Of a stretch of DNA of 64,000 bases, positions 1 to 8,006 are shown in pieces; the first letter of the stretch is position 1, and each line of letters begins with the position of its first letter. The translations under genes were made by a program, and so were the position numbers. Source of the stretch: Leptolyngbya sp. Cla-17. GTDB taxonomy: Bacteria > Cyanobacteriota > Cyanobacteriia > Leptolyngbyales > Leptolyngbyaceae. The stretch covers positions 1,110,528-1,174,527 of the forward strand of contig NZ_JAEVYN010000002.1 of NCBI RefSeq assembly GCF_016807185.1. The letters run 5' to 3'. The notes beneath the pieces were generated by a model. It was not told where the DNA came from, searched no databases, and worked only from the letters and a program-made list of their open reading frames with translations.

Positions 1-26
1 CAAGCCATTGGTTTAGGGAATAGGGA

Positions 27-1439
27 ATGGTAATGAAAGGCGCATGGGAATATTTGCAGGAACGAGCCAGGGAAGACTGGTTGATTGGGCAGGATAGCCG
101 TGCTTTTTTTGAATTGACCAGTCGGGTGATCGCACAATTGCAGGAAGAGAAGACGCGAGTGAGAGATCGCCCCGTTATTTTTTTGGCAGAATCCGACCCG
201 ATCCACTTCCTGGCAAAATTTATTGCTGCCTGCGCCACTGGCTGTCATTTGTTCCTTTGCAATCCCACTTGGACAGACTCCGAATGGGCACAGGTCTTCG
301 CCCTAGCTCAGCCCACCCTCCTCTACGAAAAAAGCACACTTCTACGACCTCCTCTGCATTCGGTACTCCCCGCTTTGCACTCTCCACTTCCCCTCATCTG
401 CATTCCCACGGGCGGCTCCTCCGGCTCTATTCGCTTCGCCATGCACACCTGGGATACGCTCATGGCTTCTGTCGCAGGTTTTCAGCACTACTTTGGCGTA
501 GAGCGAATTCACTCTTGCTGTGTTCTGCCTATTTATCACGTCAGCGGTTTGATGCAATGTTTGCGATCGCTCACTTCAGGCGGTACATTAGCCCTTTTAC
601 CCTACAAGACCCTGGAAACGTCCCATCTACTAACCTTTGACCCCGCTGATTTTTTTCTTTCCCTCGTTCCTACCCAACTCCATCGTCTGCTGGGTTCGCC
701 CACTCTTCTTACCCAGTTCAAAACCATCCTCCTTGGTGGTGCGCCTGCCGGGTCAGAGTTATTAGAACAGGCAAGGCAGCTTGCCATTCCGCTTGCGCCC
801 ACCTATGGCATGACGGAAACGGCGTCGCAGGTCTCAACACTAAAACCAACGGATTTTTTGCAAGGTATAACGGGCTGTGGGCAAGTGCTGCCCCATGCTC
901 AAATCACGATTTGCAGCGCCACGACGGGGGAAGTGCTTGGGGTCAATCAAACGGGTGTGGTAACGATCGCCGCTAAATCGCTGATGCTGGGCTACTATCC
1001 AGAATTTGTTGATACTCCACGCGACGTTGCGTGCTTTTCGAAGGGAACAGTCGCTTGCACTTTCTCTACAGACGACATCGGTTGGTTGGATGAGCGCGGC
1101 TACCTGCATATCCTGGGGCGGCAAAGCGACAAAATCATTACAGGTGGAGAGAATGTGTTTCCGGCAGAGGTAGAGGCGGCAATTTTGGCAACGGGGCTGG
1201 TGCAAGATGTGGGGGTGTTTGGTGTGAGTGATCCCTACTGGGGTGAAGCCATTGCAGCCATCTATGTGCCCACTGCTCATCTGACGGTGACAACCCTAAA
1301 AGCCGCCTTGGCAGATCGCCTCAGCAAATTCAAACTGCCAAAACACTGGATTGCGGTAGAACAACTGCCCCGCAACGCTCAGGGAAAACTTAATCGGCAA
1401 GAACTACGGCAACTGGTGCCCACTGATTCAACCATGTAA
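27..1439 (+). CDS. menE: 2-succinylbenzoate--CoA ligase
   Basis: A 470-residue acyl-adenylate-forming enzyme. It activates o-succinylbenzoate with ATP and CoA in the cytoplasm; in cyanobacteria this step leads to phylloquinone, the photosystem I quinone. Visible motifs are the phosphate-binding loop PTGGSSGS (about residue 127), the YGMTET adenine motif (about 259), a GRQSDKIITGGENVFPAEVE segment (about 367) and the C-terminal lysine loop NAQGKLNR. The protein is full length. Its last 50 bases overlap, antisense, the end of the thioesterase gene that serves the same pathway. The 26 bases upstream probably belong to the tail of another gene, possibly menC, but too little is visible to say. Confidence 0.92.
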   Translation: MVMKGAWEYLQERAREDWLIGQDSRAFFELTSRVIAQLQEEKTRVRDRPVIFLAESDPIHFLAKFIAACATGCHLFLCNPTWTDSEWAQVFALAQPTLLYEKSTLLRPPLHSVLPALHSPLPLICIPTGGSSGSIRFAMHTWDTLMASVAGFQHYFGVERIHSCCVLPIYHVSGLMQCLRSLTSGGTLALLPYKTLETSHLLTFDPADFFLSLVPTQLHRLLGSPTLLTQFKTILLGGAPAGSELLEQARQLAIPLAPTYGMTETASQVSTLKPTDFLQGITGCGQVLPHAQITICSATTGEVLGVNQTGVVTIAAKSLMLGYYPEFVDTPRDVACFSKGTVACTFSTDDIGWLDERGYLHILGRQSDKIITGGENVFPAEVEAAILATGLVQDVGVFGVSDPYWGEAIAAIYVPTAHLTVTTLKAALADRLSKFKLPKHWIAVEQLPRNAQGKLNRQELRQLVPTDSTM

Positions 1440-1821
1440 TTAACGGCGGTGGTAATTCTTGGCGAGTGCGAGCTTGGGCATCAATGCAAACATGACGAGT
1501 CAGCGCTTTGATTACAGGTTTATCTAGTGAAGGCTCTAAACAAAGCTGGTAGTGAATTTCAAACTCGGTGGAATCAGTCTGATGAGGCGTGAGGTGAATT
1601 TCTAGGCGATCGCCCACTGAGATCGGGCGCAAAAAATCCACGCTGGCATGAACAATCGGAACCGCCACGGGCACTCCCTTAAAAAATGCCTTCAGATCAA
1701 TTCCTGCCGCTTGCAGCGAAGCTTCATAGGCTTCATGGCAGATCGCCAGCCCATTTGAAAAATACACCACCCCTGCCGCATCCGTATCCTGAAACCGCAC
1801 CGTCCGCTGATGAATATACAT
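1390..1821 (-). CDS. 1,4-dihydroxy-2-naphthoyl-CoA thioesterase (hot-dog fold)
   Basis: A 143-residue single-domain 4HBT-type thioesterase. The N-terminal motif RFQDTDAAGVVYFSN carries the aspartate (residue 14) that this family uses for catalysis, and the following HEAYEASL helix is also typical. In cyanobacteria such proteins hydrolyse DHNA-CoA to DHNA, the step after MenE and MenB in phylloquinone synthesis. The convergent overlap with menE supports this assignment, although a generic acyl-CoA thioesterase cannot be excluded. It appears to be the last gene of a leftward run with the methyltransferase and the 58-aa protein. Confidence 0.85.
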   Translation of the reverse strand: MYIHQRTVRFQDTDAAGVVYFSNGLAICHEAYEASLQAAGIDLKAFFKGVPVAVPIVHASVDFLRPISVGDRLEIHLTPHQTDSTEFEIHYQLCLEPSLDKPVIKALTRHVCIDAQARTRQELPPPLITWLNQWAPVAVVLAD

Positions 1822-1839
1822 CTCTAGCTCTTAGCTTCG

Positions 1840-2598
1840 TTAAAAACTAACTTTCCAAAGCTGAAAGATCTCTCCAGGCAATGTTTTGACAATCTTACCT
1901 CCAGCGTCTTGAACGAGCTGTTTCCATTTTTCCAACGGTTCTAAAAAAACCTCGCTGCCCAAGTACGTTTCCAGGATTGCCCAGTTTTCTGCCAAAGGCG
2001 TATCCGGATCAACCACATCGAACACAAAGAAACTCCCCGGTTTCAGAACCCGTTTGGCTTCAGCCAGTACTGCACCCCAATACTCTGGCGGATAGTAGGC
2101 ACTGACTCCTGTGGCGATCGCCAGGTCAAACTGGTTGGCTTCGTAGAGCATTTGATGGGCTGGAGCCAGTTGCACCCCCTTGAACAGTTTGGAGTTCAAC
2201 TGAGGTCCTCGCGCGTTTAGCACCTCTTGGGCTGCGGTGCTTACTTCTGACCCATAAAAAACCGCATCCCACTCGCGCCAGGGATAAATCAAAAAGCTGA
2301 CTCCACAGCCAATATCCAGACAGCGCTGGTTTTTTTGCGGTTTAGCCAGCTGCCAAAAAGGAGAGGTGAGTTTGCTTTGTAGTAAGCCAGAAAGCCGCTC
2401 TTGATAAATTGGCATGGCTTTCACTTCGTCGGGCAAGTCCACTGCCGTACCTTTATACTCTTGATTGAAGCGAAACGCGATCGCGGCGATATGGCTTTCC
2501 CAATCGGTGGGACGATCGCGCAATACTCCAAACCCATCGCTGGAATCTGCTTGATATGAAAGACGCTTGTTTTTATTAGACATCTTTTTATTAGACAT
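1840..2598 (-). CDS. SAM-dependent class I methyltransferase
   Basis: A 252-residue soluble methyltransferase. Motif I is CLDIGCGVSF near residue 93, followed by an acidic strand end (YGSEVS), a motif-II-like segment FDLAIATGVSAYYP and a post-motif strand GSFFVFDVVDP. The substrate is not evident. The gene starts 8 bases after the stop of the 58-aa gene, so the two are probably co-transcribed. The first ten residues are a repeat (MSNKK then MSNKN) made by a 15-bp tandem duplication, so translation could begin at either ATG (end 2598 or 2583). Confidence 0.8.
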   Translation of the reverse strand: MSNKKMSNKNKRLSYQADSSDGFGVLRDRPTDWESHIAAIAFRFNQEYKGTAVDLPDEVKAMPIYQERLSGLLQSKLTSPFWQLAKPQKNQRCLDIGCGVSFLIYPWREWDAVFYGSEVSTAAQEVLNARGPQLNSKLFKGVQLAPAHQMLYEANQFDLAIATGVSAYYPPEYWGAVLAEAKRVLKPGSFFVFDVVDPDTPLAENWAILETYLGSEVFLEPLEKWKQLVQDAGGKIVKTLPGEIFQLWKVSF

Positions 2599-2606
2599 CC
2601 AATCCT

Positions 2607-2783
2607 TTAGCCTTTCAAGGCTTTATTAAAGTTTTGGCGGTAGGGTTTATTAAAAATCAAGACGGGCCATAGGGGTGCCAGATACCAGCGACCTTGACTA
2701 AAGTTTGTGCGATTAAATCCCGTCCAAAACTTCCAGATTCCGCCTGCGTAAACAATGGACGCAACAACACCAATGATTTCCAT
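2607..2783 (-). CDS. 58-aa two-segment membrane protein, conserved-looking
   Basis: A short gene starting at ATG 2783 and ending at TAA 2607. The protein begins MEIIGVVASIVYAGGIWKF and has a hydrophobic stretch at residues 3-18 and another around residues 33-44 (WYLAPLWPVLIF), separated by a polar, aromatic-rich segment. Composition and tight spacing to the downstream methyltransferase (8 bases) argue that it is translated. I cannot name a family or function. The overlapping longer frame at 2657-2866 looks like chance because it lacks such a pattern. Confidence 0.65.
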   Translation of the reverse strand: MEIIGVVASIVYAGGIWKFWTGFNRTNFSQGRWYLAPLWPVLIFNKPYRQNFNKALKG

Positions 2784-3156
2784 AACTGAACGAACCCTCT
2801 AAATGACTCAATAGCTTTACTACTCTGTTTTATCCTATCTACAGAAATCAAGATGTCCAGTAACATCGATGTAACAAGGTTTTACGATGTTCTGGTTTAG
2901 GTAGCATTCCTTTCTTGCGGAAGATACCTTAAAGACATTAACGCTACAAAACTATAGAAAGCCGCCATGGGCACCTGATTTTGCCCTGATCCGAACTCTT
3001 ATCCCCAAGGATAAGGGCTTACGGAAGTTGCTATTGTCCTCTCCCATCGGGTGAGGGTAAGCTTGGCATTATTTCAAGCAGGTCGCCTATTGCGTAGAAA
3101 ATTTACTCTTTAAGAGTTCAAGCTTTTTCATTTAAAACAATACTAATCGAGGGCTT
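2784..3156. other. intergenic region between divergent genes
   Basis: About 370 bases between the leftward 58-aa gene and the rightward nucleotidyltransferase gene, so promoters for both must lie here. A small perfect hairpin (CTTATCC, loop CCAA, GGATAAG; 2998-3015) is visible. I see no convincing promoter hexamers or RNA gene. Confidence 0.5.
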
Positions 3157-5706
3157 ATGCGAGCAGTTTTGATGGCAGGTGGATCGGGAACTCGACTAAG
3201 ACCGTTGACTTGCGACCTCCCTAAGCCGATGGTTCCAATTCTTAACCGTCCGATCGCCGAACACATCATCAATCTACTGAAGCGCAATGGCATTCATGAA
3301 ATTATTACCACGCTGCACTACTTACCCGATGTGATGCGAGATTATTTTCAGGACGGCAGTGACTTTGGCGTGCAAATGACCTATGCGGTGGAAGAGGATC
3401 AGCCGTTGGGAACAGCAGGCTGCGTTAAAAATATTGCGGAACTGCTGGACGATACGTTTTTAGTCATTAGCGGCGATAGTATTACTGATTTTGATCTGAA
3501 GGAAGCGATCGCCTTTCACAGAGCGCACCGCTCCCAAGCTACCCTAATTTTGACCCGCGTCCCCAATCCTTTGGAATTTGGGGTTGTGATCACCGATGAA
3601 AACTATCGCATTTGTCGATTTTTAGAAAAACCCTCTAGCAGTGAAATCTTTTCCGATACGGTCAATACGGGTGCCTATATTCTGGAGCCAGACGTATTGA
3701 AATACCTGCCAGAAAACCAGGAAAGTGATTTTTCCAAGGATTTGTTTCCGCGGATGCTGGAAGCAGGGGAGCCGATGTTTGGCTATATTGCGGATGGTTA
3801 CTGGTGCGATGTTGGTCATTTAGATGCCTATCGCGAAGCCCAGTACGATGGCTTATTTCGCAAAGTCAAGCTCGATTTTGCTTATGAAGAGCGAATGCCC
3901 GGTATTTGGATTGGGCAAAACACCTATCTTGACCCGACAGCGCAAATCGAAGCGCCAGCAATGATTGGCAGCAATTGCCGGATTGGGGCACGAGTGCTGA
4001 TTGAAGGCGGCACGGTCATTGGCGATAACGTCACGGTGGGGACAGAGGCAAATCTGAAGCGCCCAATTATTTGGAATGGCGCGATCGTCGGCGACGAAGC
4101 TCATTTAAGAGCCTGCGTGATTGCACGAGGGACGCGGGTAGATCGCCGCGCCCATGTGCTAGAAGGTGCCGTTATCGGTCCCCTTTCCTCCATTGGCGAA
4201 GAAGCGAAGGTTAGCCCCGGCGTGCGGGTGTGGCCCAGCAAAAAGGTGGAACCGGGTGCCATTCTCAACATCAACTTGATTTGGGGGCAAGCCGCCTATC
4301 GCAATTTGTTTGGACAGCGTGGGGTATCTGGGCTAGCAAACATCGACATCACGCCGGAATTTGCGGTCAAACTAGGGGGAGCCTATGGTTCCACGTTGAA
4401 GTCTGGTTCTCATGTCACGGTTTCCCGCGATCAGCGCACGATTTCTCGGATGGTGTCGCGATCGCTGATTGCAGGGCTGATGTCGGTTGGAGTCAACATC
4501 CAAAACCTGGAAGCCACAGCGATTCCTGTAGCGCGATCGATTGTGCCAACGATCGCGATCGCGGGGGGAATTCATGTCCGCGTCCATCCTGAACGCCCAG
4601 ACCACATCTTGATCGAATTTTTTGATCACAAAGGCATCAATATTTCCAAGGCGCGCGAAAAGAAAATTGAAGGCGCGTACTTTAAAGAAGACTTTCGCCG
4701 CGCCCAAATGCACGAAATTGGAAACGTCGCCTATGCCAACCAAATGCTGGATATCTACGGCATCAGTTTTGAGCGTCACCTCAACGTGGAAGCCATTCGC
4801 CACAGCAGTTCCAAAGTGGTGATCGATTATGTGTATGCCGTCTCAGGCGCGGTGCTACCTCAAATTCTCGCCAAATTTGGCTGCGATGCCGTCGTACTCA
4901 ATGCCAGCCTCAGCCAAAATGCACCCACCAACTCGAACCGCGAAACTTTACTCAGCCAATTGGGGCATGTGGTGGAAGCGCTGAAGGCGAATTTTGGGGT
5001 GCAGGTTTACGCCAATGGCGAACAACTGATTTTAGTGGATGAGACAGGCAGCACCATTCGGGGCGAAATGCTGACGGCACTGATGGTAGAAATGATGTTG
5101 ACGCAGACTCCCAGGGGCACGATTGTGGTTCCCGTCAATGCATCCAGCGCCGTGGAACACATTGCCCGCCGCCACGACGGTTATGTGATTCGCACGAAGG
5201 CAAATCCCACTGCCTTGATGGAAACCTGCCAAACTAGCGCCAATGTGGTTTTGGGCGGTAGTGGTGAGATGGGTTTCATCTTTCCTCATCTGCATCCCGG
5301 CTTTGATGCCATGTTTTGCATTGCCAAAATCATTGAACTGTTGACCATTCAAGAGCGATCGCTGGGGCAAATTCGGGCAGAGCTTCCCCGGATTAGTCAC
5401 AAAACCCACGTCGTCCGCTGTCCCTGGTCAACCAAAGGTTCACTCATGCGACACCTGGTTGAAACTCATCCCGTAGAGTCTTTGGAACTGGTGGATGGAG
5501 TGAAAATTTTTGATCATCGATCCGACGGTTGGGTGCTGATTTTGCCCGATGCTGGCGAGCCCTTAGTCCATATTTTTGCTAATAGCCCCGATCGCAACTG
5601 GGTAGACGAAACCCTGCGAGACTACCGCATTCGGGTTCAAGAATTTGTCGATCAAGACCATGAATCAGAAGAAGAAGCCTACGCCGAAAGCACCTATTCG
5701 TATTAG
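3157..5706 (+). CDS. sugar-1-phosphate nucleotidyltransferase fused to degenerate phosphohexomutase
   Basis: An 849-residue fusion. Residues 1-240 form a nucleotidyltransferase: GGSGTRLRPLT at 8-18, the KPMVPI lysine at 23-28, GDSITDFDL, and NTGAYILEP. Residues about 250-370 are left-handed beta-helix hexapeptide repeats. Residues about 380-835 follow the phosphoglucomutase/phosphomannomutase fold. Family knowledge suggests mannose-1-phosphate guanylyltransferase or a related NDP-sugar synthase feeding cell-wall or extracellular polysaccharide. In the mutase half the catalytic serine loop (normally SHNP) reads HPERPD near residue 476, the metal loop (normally DGDADR) reads YANGEQ near 617, and the phosphate loop RPSGTEP reads LPDAGEP. 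Mutase activity is therefore unlikely, and the domain may be regulatory. Sugar specificity is not decided by the sequence. Confidence 0.85.
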   Translation: MRAVLMAGGSGTRLRPLTCDLPKPMVPILNRPIAEHIINLLKRNGIHEIITTLHYLPDVMRDYFQDGSDFGVQMTYAVEEDQPLGTAGCVKNIAELLDDTFLVISGDSITDFDLKEAIAFHRAHRSQATLILTRVPNPLEFGVVITDENYRICRFLEKPSSSEIFSDTVNTGAYILEPDVLKYLPENQESDFSKDLFPRMLEAGEPMFGYIADGYWCDVGHLDAYREAQYDGLFRKVKLDFAYEERMPGIWIGQNTYLDPTAQIEAPAMIGSNCRIGARVLIEGGTVIGDNVTVGTEANLKRPIIWNGAIVGDEAHLRACVIARGTRVDRRAHVLEGAVIGPLSSIGEEAKVSPGVRVWPSKKVEPGAILNINLIWGQAAYRNLFGQRGVSGLANIDITPEFAVKLGGAYGSTLKSGSHVTVSRDQRTISRMVSRSLIAGLMSVGVNIQNLEATAIPVARSIVPTIAIAGGIHVRVHPERPDHILIEFFDHKGINISKAREKKIEGAYFKEDFRRAQMHEIGNVAYANQMLDIYGISFERHLNVEAIRHSSSKVVIDYVYAVSGAVLPQILAKFGCDAVVLNASLSQNAPTNSNRETLLSQLGHVVEALKANFGVQVYANGEQLILVDETGSTIRGEMLTALMVEMMLTQTPRGTIVVPVNASSAVEHIARRHDGYVIRTKANPTALMETCQTSANVVLGGSGEMGFIFPHLHPGFDAMFCIAKIIELLTIQERSLGQIRAELPRISHKTHVVRCPWSTKGSLMRHLVETHPVESLELVDGVKIFDHRSDGWVLILPDAGEPLVHIFANSPDRNWVDETLRDYRIRVQEFVDQDHESEEEAYAESTYSY

Positions 5707-5918
5707 AGGGCGAGGGTCAAGAAGAGATCAACGATTTATGAAGGCTGCTTTATCCGGTTTACTGTTCAAACATCGTGAGAGCAGTAAATAAGCGGGTACT
5801 TTGAGATAGTACTGCTAGTCGTGCGGAAGTCACATTGAAGTCAACCACAGTCTCTTTTGCTCAATAAAAATTACAGCGGATTGCAGTCAGATAGAGGGCA
5901 ATGAAGGATTATACCAAT

Positions 5919-6488
5919 TTAAATGGTTTCAATGACAGATAGTGCATTGAGGATAAAGGGGTAGCCCGTGAGAGAAGCAATCACTTGAGGGGTTAACTGG
6001 GATAAGAGTTGATCTACTCTGGATTGCAGTTGGTCAAGCGTTTTGAACGAAACCCACTTGAGATCCGCCTTGAGATATTCCCATAGCCTCTCAATTGGAT
6101 TTAACTCCGGACAGTAAGGCGGTTGGAACACCAGGATAATGTTCTGTGGCACAATCAACGCTTTGCCTTTGTGGAACCGTCCGTTATCCACTTGCAGGAT
6201 ATTGAGACTATCGGGGTAAGCCTTGGAGAACTCATCCAAGAAGCATTGGTAGCACTCGGTATCGACATGGGAGAACTGCCAGAAAAAGGATTCTCCGGTG
6301 GCAGGTTCCACAGCGCCATAGAGCCAGAATGCTTTGAACACCCGTTGCCATGAGCCAATGGGTTTCACTCCAAAGGCTGTAATCAAACGCCCGATAATGG
6401 TATGCAGCCCAAAGCGGCTCTCATCCCCAGCAAAATAGCGAATAGGTCGTTTATCCTGGCGCACTTGCCGAGCGTATTGGCTCAACAA
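5919..6488 (-). pseudogene. IS630 transposase, DDE catalytic part
   Basis: The C-terminal 189 residues of an IS630 transposase. The DDE_3 signature is visible: GDESRFG holds the first acidic residue, LQVDNGRFHKG the second, and PPYCPELNPIERLWEYLK the third. It is in the same frame as the upstream helix-turn-helix part, separated by a single TAA (6511-6513) and eight sense codons. Reading the adjacent frame across the gap gives a plausible REAFK segment, so two compensating small indels, rather than one point mutation, may have created the stop. The stretch probably does not make active transposase by itself. Confidence 0.8.
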
Positions 6489-6512
6489 ATCGAGGTCGTC
6501 TGCAAGGTTTGC

Positions 6513-6998
6513 TTAAATGCCTCTCGTTGTGCTCGGTTCTGCTTGAGGTTGTTGGGGACGAGCCACTTTTAGCTTGGCTTTGAGCCGATAACGGGTCATC
6601 TGGTAGACCGCATGATACTGGGCTTCTATTCCTAAACTCTCCAAGAGCCACTGCTGCACCTCCCCATAGCTGTCAAACCCATTGTCCGGTTCCTGCAATC
6701 GCTTTGCTAAGGCAACTTCTGCCCACATTGGAATCATCCGGTTGCCTCCTCCTGGCGTTGGCTTGACCACCAGCAATGCCTCTAATCCTTGTGCTCGATA
6801 CAGCGCTAACCACTTTTGCACCGTGCCTCGATGCCTGCCAATTGCAACCGCGATCTGGCTGATGCTCGGTGCTTGCGCTCGTTTGAGCCAGTACAACACT
6901 TGCAATCGTTCTTTAACTATCGGCTGTTCAACCGTTCGCAAGCGGGTGCCTAACTCCTCGAGACTTTCTTTAATTACGATTGCGCTGACACCAGCCAT
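6513..6998 (-). pseudogene. IS630 transposase, N-terminal helix-turn-helix part
   Basis: A 161-residue fragment with a helix-turn-helix (SISQIAVAIGRHRGTVQKWL) followed by the IS630 linker GLEALLVVKPTPGGGNR and a second winged-helix-like portion. It is the DNA-binding half of the same element whose catalytic half continues in frame after TAA 6511-6513. The start ATG at 6998 lies about 70 bases inside the right end of the element. Confidence 0.8.
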
Positions 6999-7083
6999 GA
7001 TTAGACTCTCACCTCTACATTCCTCAGTTTATCTGATCTGTAACTACTCCAATTTAATTTGGTATTACAACGTTGGGTCAAAA

Positions 7084-7269
7084 ATGAAGCCGCATTCCAT
7101 AGACTTTCGAGAGAAGATTGTAAGTGCTATGGAGAAGGGTGATAGCTCGATCCGAAAAGTTGCTGCCCGCTTTGCTGTCAGCAAGAGTTGCGTCGAGAGA
7201 TGGATGATTCAGAAGCGCACAGAAGGTCACGTCGTTCCCCAACTGCAACCTAGGGCTGATTCATTCTAG
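7084..7269 (+). pseudogene. IS630 (ISY100-like) transposase fragment B, N-terminus only
   Basis: About 55 residues beginning MKPHSIDFREKIVSAMEKG, then a helix-turn-helix SIRKVAARFAVSKSCVERW. This is the standard start of Tc1-like IS630 transposases found in cyanobacteria. The frame ends after RTEGHVVPQLQPR, where the sequence CTAGGGCTGATTCATTCTAG begins. The bases just beyond (from about 7267) can be read as RGRKFKLTEAA, which resembles the expected continuation, so the copy was broken by a small insertion and then cut off by the ISAs1 element. Clearly non-functional. Confidence 0.7.
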
Positions 7270-7328
7270 GGGAAGAAAATTCAAGCTAACAGAGGCAGCA
7301 ATTAATTCGCGTCCCTCCCATCCGACCC

Positions 7329-7880
7329 ATGACCTTGATAGAAGCTCTGCAAACGATTCCAGACCATCGTCGCGGTGCTGGACAGCGCTATCCCCTGTGG
7401 GTGTTTCTGCTGTTAATCATTCTGGGCACGATGAGTGGCTACCGAGGGTATCGGGGTTTATCGCGCTTCATGCTCCGCCACCAGGAGCATCTGGCAGAGC
7501 GCTTAGGCTTGCGCCGAGCGCAGTTACCGAGTTATTCCACCATTCGACGCTTGTTGATGGAGATTGACTTTAATGCAGTCGCAACCGCCTTTAACCAATG
7601 GGCGCAGAGTGCCGGATTGGTTAAAGCTGGAAACAACTGTGCAGTGGATGGCAAAAGCTTAAAGAACACGCTCACCGACACTGACACGGCACAGCAAAAC
7701 TTTGTCAATGTCGTGTCAGTGTTTCAGTTAGAACAGGGACTGGTGGTGGGACAAGCCGTCTTTGAAAATCAGCATCAGAGCGAGATTAAGGCGGTCTATG
7801 AACTGCTGGAACATTTGCAGTTATCTGGGGTAACGGTGAGTTTGGACGCATTGCACACTCAAAAAAACCCGTGGAATTAA
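7329..7880 (+). pseudogene. ISAs1-family transposase, N-terminal part
   Basis: The first 178 or so residues of a DDE transposase of the ISAs1 family: a short N-terminal region (IPDHRRGAGQRYPL), a membrane-like LWVFLLLIILGTMSG segment typical of the family, and the first catalytic region AVDGKSLKNT. The frame fails after ALHTQK. The run of seven As at 7861-7867 would need eight to continue as KKPVELIHSQGNDYVI, so a one-base deletion ended the gene here. The remainder resumes after the MITE. Confidence 0.8.
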
Positions 7881-7908
7881 TTCACAGCCAAGGAAATGAT
7901 TACGTGAT

Positions 7909-8004
7909 TATAGCGGTTTTCTGTCGGATGAGGTACGGGCAGAATAATAGAGAGCAAGGGTTTGAGCCTTTAGTTTGTACCTCACAGGAGCCGGAAACGC
8001 TATA
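7909..8004 (+). mobile_element. 96-bp MITE, copy 1 (inside ISAs1 transposase)
   Basis: A short palindromic element bounded by TATAGCGG and CGCTATA, with an inner inverted pair GATGAGGTAC / GTACCTCA. A second copy of equal length lies at 59900-59995. Here it sits in a transposase gene; removing 94 bases and leaving one TA gives GTG ATT AGT GTG AAA, i.e. NDYVISVKANQ, which matches the expected ISAs1 sequence. The TA duplication is therefore visible directly. TA target use suggests mobilisation by an IS630/Tc1-like transposase, which is inference. Confidence 0.85.
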
Positions 8005-8006
8005 GT

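Larger units (their letters stand above)
5911..7067 (-). mobile_element. IS630-family element A, transposase interrupted
   Basis: An element of about 1.16 kb with near-matching ends: ATACCAATTTAAATGG at 5911 and, inverted, ATACCAAATTAAATTGG ending at 7065. Both ends abut TA dinucleotides, as expected for IS630/Tc1-type insertion. The transposase lies on the minus strand in two pieces with one in-frame stop between them. The right end stops about 17 bases before a second IS630 start, so it seems to have landed in or beside the 5' end of another IS630 copy. Confidence 0.75.

Noticed and set aside
2657..2866. 69-residue open frame overlapping the 58-aa gene
   Set aside because: It shares the region in another phase and lacks the hydrophobic pattern and operon spacing of the 58-aa frame.
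2998..3015. Small hairpin CTTATCC-CCAA-GGATAAG as a riboswitch or terminator
   Set aside because: It is only seven pairs, lacks a T run, and lies in a divergent spacer; chance is likely.
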